From an uncultured Thiodictyon sp. (GTDB lineage Bacteria > Pseudomonadota > Gammaproteobacteria > Chromatiales > Chromatiaceae), in contig NZ_CAJAXH010000026.1 in NCBI RefSeq assembly GCF_903946935.1, positions 1-60,645 of the forward strand: a DNA stretch of 60,645 nt. Reading direction: 5' to 3'. Shown piece by piece: positions 1 to 8,323 of this stretch. The translations under genes were made by a program, and so were the position numbers. Every line of letters begins with the position of its first letter. Positions within the stretch are counted from its first letter, which is position 1. The notes under the pieces were generated by a model. That model was not told the origin of the DNA. It did no database searches and saw nothing but the letters and a program-made list of their open reading frames with translations.

Positions 1-183
1 AACTCGTTCATGGTAGCGACCGGTGTCCAAAGATCCGACGCCCATGATCGCAGGAAGACCTCGGTTTTTCAACTGAGTGGCCGCCGCTATACATAGATCG
101 CCGGAGCTAACATGAGTAACTTCTTAGTGAACCGTTCCTTAGACTATGGTGCAGTGGATCAGCCTCAATTGCGCACTGACTCA

Positions 184-220
184 CGCGAAGTCGCGAAGCC
201 GCGAATAAGAACGCGAAGAC
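184..220. repeat. short GCGAA-rich tandem repeat upstream of the first gene
   Basis: Four near-identical GCGAAG/GCGAAT units lie 19 bases before the start codon at 239, in otherwise featureless leader DNA (1-238). Spacing is 7-11 bases. It may be a remnant of an intergenic repeat or a protein-binding site; the sequence alone cannot decide. Confidence 0.35.
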
Positions 221-238
221 GAACAACTGGAGACCGTC

Positions 239-3200
239 ATGAACGCCGCCCGCTACCCCGTCTGGACCCTCCTGGTCCTGCTGCTCGCCACCTGGTCGGC
301 CCTCGCCACGGCCGAACCCGCACCCGCACCCGCACCCGATCCCACGGCCAATCAGGCCGCGCCCATCCCGGCGGCCGAACTCGGCCGGCGCGCCGATGCC
401 CAGCAGGCCGCGCCCACGCCGGTGCTCGACGGGGGGCGCGCCACCCTGGCCGTGCCCCTGCAGGCCCTGCGCGGGGAGGTCGGCCCGGCCGGGCTGAGCG
501 TGGACTCCACCTCGGTCGCCGAGGGCACGGGCCGCTTCCGGCTGACGCCCGGCACCCTGAGCAAGGGCGGCACGCCCACCCCCGTGGGGCCCGGCGTCGT
601 GCGCCTGAGCGGGCAGACCGCCGTGCTGGACCGCGGCGCGCTCACCGAGGTCTTCAGCGCCTCCGCCGACGGGCTGCGCCAGGACTTCGTGGTGGCGCAA
701 CCGCCCGCCGGGGACGCCCCGCTCACCCTGACCCTGGCACTGGAGGGCGTGACCGCGGCCGACGCGGCCGATGGGATCGCGCTGACGCTGCCGGGCGGGC
801 GCAAGCTCGTCTATCACCACCTGCACATCACCGACGCCGCCGGCCAGGTACTGACCGGTCAATTGCGCCGCGCCGATGACCACACCCTGGCCATCACCGT
901 GGCGGACGCCCAGGCCCGCTACCCGATCACCATCGACCCCACCATCACCGATGCCGACTGGCAGGTGTGGGGTGGTGCCCTCGCGGGGGCGAACCGCACC
1001 GTGCAGGCGCTGGCCTACGATAGCACCGGCAGCAAGCTCTACGTCGGTGGCGACTTTAGCGCCATCGGCACCGTCAAGACCAACGGCATCGCGCAATGGG
1101 ACGGCAGCGTCTGGTCGGCGCTGGGCGGCGGCATCGGCCAGTACGAAACGGTCTACGCCATGGCGGTGTCGTCCGGCGGCACCCTCTACGTCGGCGGCAG
1201 CTTCACCACGGCCGGCGGGGTCGCGGTCAACAACATCGCTCAATGGGACGGCAGCGCCTGGACGGCGCTGGGCAACGGCCTGAACAGCCAGGTCCAGGCG
1301 CTGGCGGTGTTCGGCAGCACCCTCTACGCCGGCGGCTACTTCGACACAGCCGGCGCGGTCACGGCCAACTACATCGCACAATGGAACGGCAGTGCCTGGT
1401 CCAACCTCGGCACCGGCCTGGACAGCCAAGTCAACGCCCTGGCGGTGTCGTCCACCGGCATCCTCTATGCCGGCGGCGGCTTCACCGCGATTCAAGGCGG
1501 CACGGCGGGTACGCTCAACCACATTGCCCAATGGAACGGCAGCGCCTGGTTGGCACTGGGCAACGGCATGAACCAGTACGCCTCGGTCATGGCCCTGGCG
1601 GTGTCCGGCAGCACTCTCTACGCCGGCGGCTACTTCAGCACGGCCGGCGGGGTCGCGGTCAACAACATCGCGCAATGGAGTAGCGGCGCCTGGTCGGACG
1701 TCGGCGGCGGCATGGACCAGTACGGTCCGGTCAATGCCCTGGCGGTGTCCGGCAGCACCCTCTACGCCGGCGGCTCCTTCAGCACGGCCGGCGGGGTTGC
1801 GGCCAACGCCATCGCACAATGGAACGGCACCGCCTGGTCGCCGTTGGGCAGCGGCATTTCGTTCGGCATGAACGGGGTCACCGCCCTGGCGGTGTCCGGC
1901 AGCGGTACCCTCTATGCCGGCGGCGACTTCACCACGGCCGGCGGGGTTGGGGCCAACGGCATCGCGCAATGGAGCGGCAGTGCCTGGTCGGGGCTGGGCA
2001 CCGGCATGGACGGCGCGGTCAACGCCCTGGCGGTGTCCGGCAGCGGCACCACCCTCTATGTCGGCGGCGCCTTCACCACGGTCGGCGGGGTCACGGTCAA
2101 CCGCATCGCGCAATGGAACGGCAGCGCCTGGTCGGCGTTGGGCAGCGGCATGGACAGCGATGTCTTCGCCCTGGCGGTGTCCGGCAGCACCCTCTACGCT
2201 GGCGGCCGGTTCAGCACGGCCGGCGGGGTCACGGTCAACAACATCGCGCAATGGGACATCGTCAACAGCGCCTGGTCGGCGCTGGGCAGCGGCATGGACG
2301 GCGATGTCTACGCCCTGGCGGTGTCCGGCGGCACCCTCTACGCCGGCGGCTACTTCAGCATGGCCGACGGCAAGTCGGCCAAGTCCGTCGCGCAATGGAA
2401 CGGCAACGCGTGGTCGGCCGTCGGCAGCGGTATGAACCAGTACGCCACGGTCTACGCCCTGGCGGTGTCCGGCAGCACCCTCTACGCCGGTGGCTGGTTC
2501 ACCACGGCCGGCACGGTCACGACCACAGGGATCGCCCAATGGAACGGCACCGCCTGGTCGGCGCTGGGCAGCGGCATCGACAACCAAGTCAACGCCCTGG
2601 CGGTGTCCGGCAGCACCCTCTACGCCGGTGGCTGGTTCAGCACGGCCGGTACGGTCTCGGCCCCCAAAATCGCGCAATGGAACATCCTCAACAACACTTG
2701 GTCGGCGCTGGGCAGCGGCCTGAACAGCGCGCCCTCCGCCCTGGCGGTGTCCGGCGGCACCCTCTACGTTGGCGGCGGCTTCACCAGGGCCGGCGGGCTC
2801 ACGGTCAACCACATCGCGCAATGGGACATCGTCAACAGCACCTGGTCGGCGCTGGGCAGCGGCCTGGACAATCAGGTGAACGCCCTGGCGGTGCTCGGGA
2901 CGACGCTCTATGTCGGCGGCAACTTCCTCACCGCCGGCAACAAGTTGTCTCCCTACGCCGCCGTGGTGCGCCTGTCGCCCTGCGGCCCCGGCGTCGCGCT
3001 GACCACCAGCCCCACCGCCCTGTGGCAGCAACTGGCACTGCCCTGTGTACCCAGTGTCGGCACGGCCAGCGTGGCGAACGTACTCGGCAACGGCCCCACG
3101 GCCAACCTGGTCGGCACCAATTACGGTTCGAACAGTTGGCTGATGTATGACCTGCCGCCGACGGCGACCGCCTACCGGGTGCTCACCAAGACCAGCCTGC

Positions 3201-4219
3201 TCACCTCCGGCACCGGCTATTGGATCAAGAGCCTGGTGGCGCCGGTCGGGGGTCAGCTCAGGGTCGCGGGCACCAAGACCCCGGTGGATACCGCCCTCGC
3301 CGACTGCCAATCGATCGACGGCTGTGCCGTGGTGCAGGTGTACAGCAGCGGCCAGCCGATCGGCTACAAGCTGATCGGCAATCCCTTCCCCTATGATGTG
3401 GACTGGTCCAAGGTGCGGGTGCGGGTCGATGGCACCGTCTACACCCCGAGTCAAGCGGCGGGTATCGGGGGCAATGCCGCCAGTCCCGCGGTCCTGTCCA
3501 ACCAGATCTGGATCTGGAACGGCAACACCTTCCAGTACTGGACCGACACCGCGCCCAACCAGGGCAACCTGCAATATTTTAAGGCATTCTGGGTCAAGGT
3601 GCTGCCCGGGGCAGCGAACAAGACCATCGAGCTGCTGATCCCCGCCGAGGCCTCCACGGTGCCGCTGAGCGCGCTGCCGACGCCGTTCGCGGCACCGCTG
3701 GCCGCCGTGCCGGCGCGGCCCTGGTATCTGGCCTGGCTGGATGCCCTGATCCCGAGCGCCGCCGCGGCGGAGCGGCCGGCGGGTGCCTGGGTGATCCAGC
3801 TCAAGGTCGAGGCCCCCAAGACCGGCTGGAAGGCCCAGGCCAAACTCGGTCAATGGCCCGGCGCCGAGCCGGGTTACGACCCCGCGGACCTGACCGCCAT
3901 GGCCCCCTTCGCCAGCCCCTACCTGACCCTGGTCTTTCCGCAACCCGCCTGGGGGGCGCGCAAGGGCGACTATGGCACCGATTTGCGCCCCGCCGACGGT
4001 TGGCCGGGTACCTGGAACCTGGAGCTGCGCACCGATCCGGTCGGCGCGGCGGTGGTGCTGCGCTGGACGGGCGACCCCGCCATCCTGGCGCGCTCGCGCC
4101 TGACCGATAAGCAGACCGGCAAGGTGATCGATCCCGCCGACCCGGCCTATGTCAAGGGCTACCCCCTCACCCTGACCACCAAGGTGCGCGCCCTGACCTG
4201 GGAGTATCTCGGCAACTGA
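239..4219 (+). CDS. large secreted repeat protein, beta-propeller-like
   Basis: The 1326-residue product starts with a signal peptide (charged start, then a LLVLLLATWSALATA core) followed by an Ala-Pro stretch. Residues of about 245-930 hold 14 copies of a ~45-residue unit with the consensus ALAVSGSTLYAGG-F-TAGGV...IAQWNG...WSALG. The Trp, Gly-Gly and short strand pattern resembles beta-propeller blades, and 14 would fit two seven-bladed propellers; that is inference. The C-terminal ~390 residues are a different, non-repeated region with Cys pairs (CGPG, ALPC, DCQSIDGC). No membrane anchor, LPXTG or PEP-CTERM signal is visible, so it is probably periplasmic or exported. The start is supported by a GGAGA site about 6 bases upstream. 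It lies just before the 68-residue peptide gene, on the same strand. Confidence 0.85.
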   Translation: MNAARYPVWTLLVLLLATWSALATAEPAPAPAPDPTANQAAPIPAAELGRRADAQQAAPTPVLDGGRATLAVPLQALRGEVGPAGLSVDSTSVAEGTGRFRLTPGTLSKGGTPTPVGPGVVRLSGQTAVLDRGALTEVFSASADGLRQDFVVAQPPAGDAPLTLTLALEGVTAADAADGIALTLPGGRKLVYHHLHITDAAGQVLTGQLRRADDHTLAITVADAQARYPITIDPTITDADWQVWGGALAGANRTVQALAYDSTGSKLYVGGDFSAIGTVKTNGIAQWDGSVWSALGGGIGQYETVYAMAVSSGGTLYVGGSFTTAGGVAVNNIAQWDGSAWTALGNGLNSQVQALAVFGSTLYAGGYFDTAGAVTANYIAQWNGSAWSNLGTGLDSQVNALAVSSTGILYAGGGFTAIQGGTAGTLNHIAQWNGSAWLALGNGMNQYASVMALAVSGSTLYAGGYFSTAGGVAVNNIAQWSSGAWSDVGGGMDQYGPVNALAVSGSTLYAGGSFSTAGGVAANAIAQWNGTAWSPLGSGISFGMNGVTALAVSGSGTLYAGGDFTTAGGVGANGIAQWSGSAWSGLGTGMDGAVNALAVSGSGTTLYVGGAFTTVGGVTVNRIAQWNGSAWSALGSGMDSDVFALAVSGSTLYAGGRFSTAGGVTVNNIAQWDIVNSAWSALGSGMDGDVYALAVSGGTLYAGGYFSMADGKSAKSVAQWNGNAWSAVGSGMNQYATVYALAVSGSTLYAGGWFTTAGTVTTTGIAQWNGTAWSALGSGIDNQVNALAVSGSTLYAGGWFSTAGTVSAPKIAQWNILNNTWSALGSGLNSAPSALAVSGGTLYVGGGFTRAGGLTVNHIAQWDIVNSTWSALGSGLDNQVNALAVLGTTLYVGGNFLTAGNKLSPYAAVVRLSPCGPGVALTTSPTALWQQLALPCVPSVGTASVANVLGNGPTANLVGTNYGSNSWLMYDLPPTATAYRVLTKTSLLTSGTGYWIKSLVAPVGGQLRVAGTKTPVDTALADCQSIDGCAVVQVYSSGQPIGYKLIGNPFPYDVDWSKVRVRVDGTVYTPSQAAGIGGNAASPAVLSNQIWIWNGNTFQYWTDTAPNQGNLQYFKAFWVKVLPGAANKTIELLIPAEASTVPLSALPTPFAAPLAAVPARPWYLAWLDALIPSAAAAERPAGAWVIQLKVEAPKTGWKAQAKLGQWPGAEPGYDPADLTAMAPFASPYLTLVFPQPAWGARKGDYGTDLRPADGWPGTWNLELRTDPVGAAVVLRWTGDPAILARSRLTDKQTGKVIDPADPAYVKGYPLTLTTKVRALTWEYLGN

Positions 4220-4226
4220 GCCGGGG

Positions 4227-4255
4227 CGGGCGCGCCGAGCGGTTCGGCGCGCCCG
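4227..4255 (+). terminator. strong GC hairpin between repeat protein and small peptide gene
   Basis: Two perfect 12-base arms (4227-4238 and 4244-4255) enclose a five-base loop, directly after the stop at 4219. No T run follows, so it may be a weak terminator, an attenuator or an RNA-stability element that sets the large protein's expression apart from the genes downstream. Confidence 0.4.
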
Positions 4256-4287
4256 CGTTCATCTGTCCCCAACTGGCCACTTTACCG

Positions 4288-4494
4288 ATGAGAACCACCG
4301 CGATGCACACCCCCGTTGACGACACCACCCCCACCACCGCGGACACCGCCGCGCCCACCGATGCCGAGCGCCGCGCGGCCTTGCAGCGGCTGGGTGCCCT
4401 GGCGGCCCTGACCCCGCCGGTGGTGCTCACCCTGCTGCTGTCGCCGCGCCCCTCGGCGGCCTCCGTCGGTGCGCCGCCGGTGCTTGGGCCCTAG
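4288..4494 (+). CDS. 68-residue peptide, candidate substrate of the PqqD/HprK-like system
   Basis: A small protein with a Thr/Ala/Asp-rich N-terminus, then ERRAALQRLGALAAL, then a hydrophobic stretch TPPVVLTLLLS and a short Ser/Ala/Pro/Gly tail. It sits 17 bases before the PqqD-like/HprK-like fusion gene. PqqD-type domains bind precursor peptides in RiPP pathways, so the position suggests it is the partner or substrate peptide. The RR-plus-hydrophobic pattern also looks like a weak export or membrane signal. A second ATG lies at 4303; neither has an obvious Shine-Dalgarno site. No known RiPP core motif, such as a Cys-rich or Gly-Gly processing site, is visible. Function is inferred from context only. 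Confidence 0.6.
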   Translation: MRTTAMHTPVDDTTPTTADTAAPTDAERRAALQRLGALAALTPPVVLTLLLSPRPSAASVGAPPVLGP

Positions 4495-4511
4495 AACAGG
4501 GGCCGGGCATC

Positions 4512-5708
4512 ATGCTCCACACCACACTGGGTTCGACCCGTTTGCTGGCGCGCCCGGGCGACCGCCGGCTCTGGCTGCTCGATAGCTTCACTGCTGCGCT
4601 CTGGGACCTGCACGCGGCGGGCTGGGCGCCGGGGCCGCTGGCCGAGCTGCTGGCGCAGCGCTTCGGGCTCAACCCGGGCGCGGCCGGCGACTATCTGGAC
4701 ACCCTGCGCGCCGCATGGCAAGCGGCAGGTCTGCTCGCGGATGAGGCCGCGACGGCCGGGCGCTTGACCCCGGCGCAGGCCTTGTGGTCGCTACCCCCGC
4801 CCGACGGCGCCCCGTCCCCGCCCGGGGCCTGGCGGCTGGCGGTGGCGGATCGGACACTGAGTCTGGCGATCACCGATGGGGCGTTGCGCGCCGACCTCGC
4901 CCCGCTGCTCGCTTCCTTGATGGTACCGCCGCCCACCCCGGACCAGCTCGCCGATTGGGGGCGGCCCAGCGATCGCCTGATTCTGGATGGCGCGGCCGCG
5001 CACTGGACCCTCACCGCCAACGGCCGGGGCTGGGAGGCGGGTCACGGCCATGATGCCGCACTGGTGGCCATCCTGCACGGCTTGACCGAGTTCGGCTGCG
5101 CTACCCACGAGCGCCTGCTGGTGGTACATGGCGCCGGGCTGGTCGCGCCCGACGGGCGCGCACTCTTGTTGATTGCCCCCGGCGGTTCCGGCAAGAGCAC
5201 CCTGACCGCAGCGCTGAATACCGCGAGCTATGGGCTCTTGAGCGACGACGTGGTGCCGGTGACCCCGGCGGGCGAACTCTTGGGCCTGGGATTGCCGCTG
5301 TGTCTGAAGCCCGGCAGTTGGCCGCTGCTGGTGGGGTGCCGACCGGACCTGGCCCAGGCGCCGACTGTGCAGCGCCTGGGCCAGGCGGTGCGCTTTCTGC
5401 CGCCGCGGGGGCGGGTGGCACCAGGTCCGCGGGTGCCGGCCCGGTTGCTGTTTCCGCGCTTTCGCCCCGGCCTGGCGCCCCGGCGCGAGCGCCTGTCGCC
5501 CGCGCGGGCGCTGCAGGGCCTCATCGAGGCCGAGGCGGTGATCCGCGACCTCACCCAGGTCAAACTCGCGGCCCTGGCGCACTGGGTGGGCGCGGTGCCG
5601 GCCTATGCCCTGAGCTATCCGGACCTCGACGGCGGTGTGGCGCTGGTCCGCGGCCTCCTCGATGACCTTGACTCACATGAGTATGACGCCCATGACACAA
5701 CGGCTTAG
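4512..5708 (+). CDS. PqqD-like domain fused to HprK-like P-loop kinase domain
   Basis: The 398-residue protein has two parts. Residues of about 1-85 follow the PqqD winged-helix pattern (LLDSFTAALWDLHAAG, an LAELLAQRFG helix, a closing AGLL), the fold that presents precursor peptides to modifying enzymes. Residues of about 200-380 resemble the HPr kinase/phosphorylase catalytic core: a Walker A motif GGSGKST near residue 224, followed by LLSDDVVPV, the HprK-type acidic motif. The N-terminal HprK domain is absent. HprK-related proteins next to PqqD-like proteins and nucleotidyltransferases are a known but functionally unresolved association; here the first two are one polypeptide. The gene follows the 68-residue peptide by 17 bases and overlaps the next gene, indicating an operon. 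Confidence 0.8.
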   Translation: MLHTTLGSTRLLARPGDRRLWLLDSFTAALWDLHAAGWAPGPLAELLAQRFGLNPGAAGDYLDTLRAAWQAAGLLADEAATAGRLTPAQALWSLPPPDGAPSPPGAWRLAVADRTLSLAITDGALRADLAPLLASLMVPPPTPDQLADWGRPSDRLILDGAAAHWTLTANGRGWEAGHGHDAALVAILHGLTEFGCATHERLLVVHGAGLVAPDGRALLLIAPGGSGKSTLTAALNTASYGLLSDDVVPVTPAGELLGLGLPLCLKPGSWPLLVGCRPDLAQAPTVQRLGQAVRFLPPRGRVAPGPRVPARLLFPRFRPGLAPRRERLSPARALQGLIEAEAVIRDLTQVKLAALAHWVGAVPAYALSYPDLDGGVALVRGLLDDLDSHEYDAHDTTA

Positions 5709-6759
5709 AATCACCCGCTGGTCCGATCTCGCCGCCCTGCTCGATCCGGGCGGACAGTGCGCCGATCCCAGGGCGGATGGTCATGCGCTCGATTGGCTGG
5801 GCATCTACGCATTGGCGGCGGCCCATCTGGTGGCCCCCACACTCTATGCCGTGCTGGCGGCACGCGGTCGGCTGGACGCGGTGCCGGAGGCGGTGTGCGC
5901 TGCCCTGGCGGAACTGCATCGGCTCAATGACGCGCGCAATGCGCGGTTGCGTGCGGTGCTGCGTGATACGGTGCGACATCTCATCGCGGCCGGGATCGAG
6001 CCGCTGTTGCTCAAGGGGTCGATCGCCCTGCTGCCCGATCAATACCCGCAGGCCGCGGCGCGCATGATGGGCGACCTGGACCTGGCGTTGGTCAACGCGC
6101 CGGCCGAGCAGGGCGAGGCGGTGTTGCGGGCGGCCGGCTATTTTGCTGCACCCAACGTCAATCCGGCGCATTATACCGCCCCCTTTCATCATATCGTTCC
6201 GCTGTTTCACCCCAGCGGCGACGGCTATGTGGAACTGCATCGGGCTATCCTGGCCGGGTGGGTGCCGGCGCAAGCGCTGCCGCTGGCGCGGGTGTGCGGT
6301 GCGGCGCAGCCGGTCGACTGGGACGGCCTGCGGTTGTGGGTGCCATCCCTGGGGCATCGCCTGCTCCATAATGCGCTGCACCACCAGGTGACTGATGCGG
6401 GCTTGTACTCCGGCCGTCGCGCCTTGCGCCAACTGTTTGAGTTTGCAAAGTTGCGGGCGTTGCCGGGCGCCGCGCGGATCGACTGGCCGGACCTACTCGC
6501 CGGACTCGACCGGGTGGGGCAGGGCGGTGCGGTGCGCGCCTATCTGCTCGCGGGCGAGCGGCTGTTCGGCCAACCCTTGCCGGCCGGCGTCAGGCCGGGT
6601 GTCATGGCTTACTGGTCGGAGCGACTTGCTTGGCTGCGCATTGCGCTGCCGCGCCTGGGGCCGCAGTTCGATCTGGTCGGACGTCTGCACAACCTGCCCC
6701 GACACCTCATCACGCCGAGCTGGTATCCGGCGAAGATTCGTTCCCTGTGTCGGGGGTGA
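5692..6759 (+). CDS. nucleotidyltransferase-fold family protein
   Basis: The product (about 355 residues) contains LLKGSIALLP followed by RMMGDLDLAL. This is the pattern of the uncharacterised nucleotidyltransferase family often found beside HprK-like and PqqD-like genes (NTP_transf_5 type), with Asp residues suited to metal and nucleotide binding. A His-rich stretch follows (HYTAPFHHIVPLFH). The rest is Leu/Ala/Arg-rich and helical. It overlaps the end of the fusion gene, so the two are probably translationally coupled. ATGs at 5662, 5677 and 5683 are alternative starts; 5692 gives MTQRLRITRW. It might transfer a nucleotide or phosphate-linked group to the small peptide, but no substrate can be read from the sequence. 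Confidence 0.75.
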   Translation: MTQRLRITRWSDLAALLDPGGQCADPRADGHALDWLGIYALAAAHLVAPTLYAVLAARGRLDAVPEAVCAALAELHRLNDARNARLRAVLRDTVRHLIAAGIEPLLLKGSIALLPDQYPQAAARMMGDLDLALVNAPAEQGEAVLRAAGYFAAPNVNPAHYTAPFHHIVPLFHPSGDGYVELHRAILAGWVPAQALPLARVCGAAQPVDWDGLRLWVPSLGHRLLHNALHHQVTDAGLYSGRRALRQLFEFAKLRALPGAARIDWPDLLAGLDRVGQGGAVRAYLLAGERLFGQPLPAGVRPGVMAYWSERLAWLRIALPRLGPQFDLVGRLHNLPRHLITPSWYPAKIRSLCRG

Positions 6760-6929
6760 TGGCCGGGCCGCTGCGCCAATGGTCGTCCACAATTCGCGTC
6801 AAGAGTCTTTGTGATCTTTGTGTCTGCGTGTGAGCTGTGATCGCCTGCCTGAGGGCAGGGGTAGTCCGGGGCGCCGACATTGGCACGACTCTCGGTGGTG
6901 CGCTCCAGGGCCGCCAGAGAACGGCTGGC

Positions 6930-7508
6930 TCACCGGGCACCGGCGACCCTCAGGGTCGCCACATCCCCGAGTGCGGCACGGATTTCGTCCAGTGTAATGG
7001 GCCGGGAGCGCGACATCTCATTGAGCATGCCCAGGCAGGTGAGTCGCATCACATTGCGATCCGGTCCCTCAAGCCATAGGTGATAGCCGTCCTGGATCAT
7101 GGGGTTGCCGCCACCCCCGTCGTCGACCCAATGGGCGGGCAGCAACCGTGCCGCAGCCGCTCGGCGATGGTAGGCGACCTGCGCCCAATAGACCTGCACC
7201 CGGGCGATCTGGAAGCTTTGCGGGGCAATACGCTGGGGGCCGGCATGGGATATGCGGCGCACCTGTAGCGCGCAGCTGGGCCCCAGGTTGATCCCGATCT
7301 GGGAGATCTGACCGTCGCGCAAGACCACTTGCGCCTGATCTTGGGGCACCTGAACCGGACGGTTCAGGGTGAGTGTGCTGCCGGGCGGGATCGGGGTCCA
7401 GGGACCCCGGGCCGACTCCTGGACCAGCATCGGTCCACAGCCGGCGAGCCCCAGGGCCGCGGCCAGGACCGCGGCCACCGCAATCCGATATGAATTCCCC
7501 AGCGTCAT
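6930..7508 (-). CDS. hypothetical lipoprotein
   Basis: The 192-residue product has a clear lipoprotein signal: a short start, a hydrophobic run (IAVAAVLAAALG) and a LAGC lipobox with Cys near residue 24. The mature part begins GPMLVQES and includes an eight-residue PWTPIPPG turn region, a central strand-rich stretch and a C-terminal SRSRPITLDEIRAAL segment. I do not recognise the family. It should be anchored in the inner or outer membrane. It stands apart from the flanking plus-strand genes; only the small reading frame upstream at 7519-7731 could be co-transcribed with it. Confidence 0.65.
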   Translation of the reverse strand: MTLGNSYRIAVAAVLAAALGLAGCGPMLVQESARGPWTPIPPGSTLTLNRPVQVPQDQAQVVLRDGQISQIGINLGPSCALQVRRISHAGPQRIAPQSFQIARVQVYWAQVAYHRRAAAARLLPAHWVDDGGGGNPMIQDGYHLWLEGPDRNVMRLTCLGMLNEMSRSRPITLDEIRAALGDVATLRVAGAR

Positions 7509-7518
7509 GGTGTTGCCC

Positions 7519-7731
7519 TCAGTGGTGCGTTGTGTGCCGCTTGATTTGGTGCTCGGCGAGCAGCGGCGTGAGTGCGCAGGACGCCATCTCGGTCATGCTG
7601 TCCGCGATGGTAAGGCGCCGCGCAAGTCGCGCCTTGGCGCCGACGGCGATTTCGTTGAATGTGAGATTTTGGATGCAGATCGGGGACTGGTCTATGGTTG
7701 CGCCTCCAGGATGGTCGATGGCACCACTCAT
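7519..7731 (-). CDS. possible small protein upstream of the lipoprotein gene
   Basis: A 70-residue reading frame ends 11 bases before the lipoprotein start on the same strand. Its composition is less Arg/Ala-biased than nearby shadow frames, with a TFNEIAVGAKARLARRLTI segment. There is no convincing Shine-Dalgarno site and no recognised domain. It may be real and coupled to the lipoprotein, or chance. Confidence 0.35.
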   Translation of the reverse strand: MSGAIDHPGGATIDQSPICIQNLTFNEIAVGAKARLARRLTIADSMTEMASCALTPLLAEHQIKRHTTHH

Positions 7732-7825
7732 TTCCGGGTGGGGGCTGGCGGTACGCGAAGGATAGAATAGATGTCGCTGCCGGTGATAGGGTGGCGACGT
7801 CCAAGCACATCACAGGGGCTCTACC

Positions 7826-8323
7826 ATGACCGAATCGCTCGACCCGCTCGCCACCCGTCTCGGGGAGTTACTGCTGGCCCAGGGGCTGCACCTCACTGCC
7901 GCGGAATCCTGCACCGGCGGCTGGATCGCCAAGGTAGCGACCGACATCGCCGGCAGCAGTGCCTGGTTCGATCGCGGGTTCGTCACCTACAGCAACTCGG
8001 CCAAGACCGAGATGCTCGGGGTGCGGGCGGCGACCCTGGAGGCCCAGGGTGCGGTGAGCGAGGCCGTGGTCCTGGAGATGGTGGCCGGTGCCCTGGCGCA
8101 CAGCCGGGCGCAGGTGGCGGTGGCGGTGAGCGGCATTGCCGGACCCGGCGGCGGCAGCGCGGACAAGCCGGTGGGTAGGGTCTGGTTCGCCTGGTCGGTC
8201 CCCGGTGCCCCACCCTGGGCGCGGTGCCTGCAATTTGTGGGCGAACGGGGTGAGGTGCGACACCAGGCGGTGCGGTGTGCCATCGCGGCCCTCGTGGAGC
8301 GGCTGGCGGGGTCCGGTGGCTGA
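7826..8323 (+). CDS. pncC: nicotinamide-nucleotide amidohydrolase (CinA C-terminal family)
   Basis: PncC deamidates nicotinamide mononucleotide to nicotinate mononucleotide, recycling pyridine nucleotides in the cytoplasm. The 165-residue length matches the stand-alone family. Signature motifs are present: LTAAESCTGGWIA near residues 24-36, TYSNSAKTEMLGV in the middle, and AVSGIAGPGGGSADKPVG near residue 100. The stop overlaps the thpR start by eight bases, so the two are probably translated from one message. In many gammaproteobacteria pncC precedes recA; that neighbour is missing here. Confidence 0.93.
   Translation: MTESLDPLATRLGELLLAQGLHLTAAESCTGGWIAKVATDIAGSSAWFDRGFVTYSNSAKTEMLGVRAATLEAQGAVSEAVVLEMVAGALAHSRAQVAVAVSGIAGPGGGSADKPVGRVWFAWSVPGAPPWARCLQFVGERGEVRHQAVRCAIAALVERLAGSGG

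Noticed and set aside
107-3943. 1278-residue minus-strand reading frame with repeats across the large secreted protein
   Set aside because: It is the mirror of the 14 repeats on the plus strand. It is very rich in Arg, Gly and Ala with no domain, whereas the plus frame has a signal peptide, Shine-Dalgarno site and protein-like repeats.
6796-6833. T/G-rich stretch (AGTCTTTGTGATCTTTGTG) after the nucleotidyltransferase gene
   Set aside because: It looks like a common short intergenic repeat, but only one copy is seen here, so I could not call a family.
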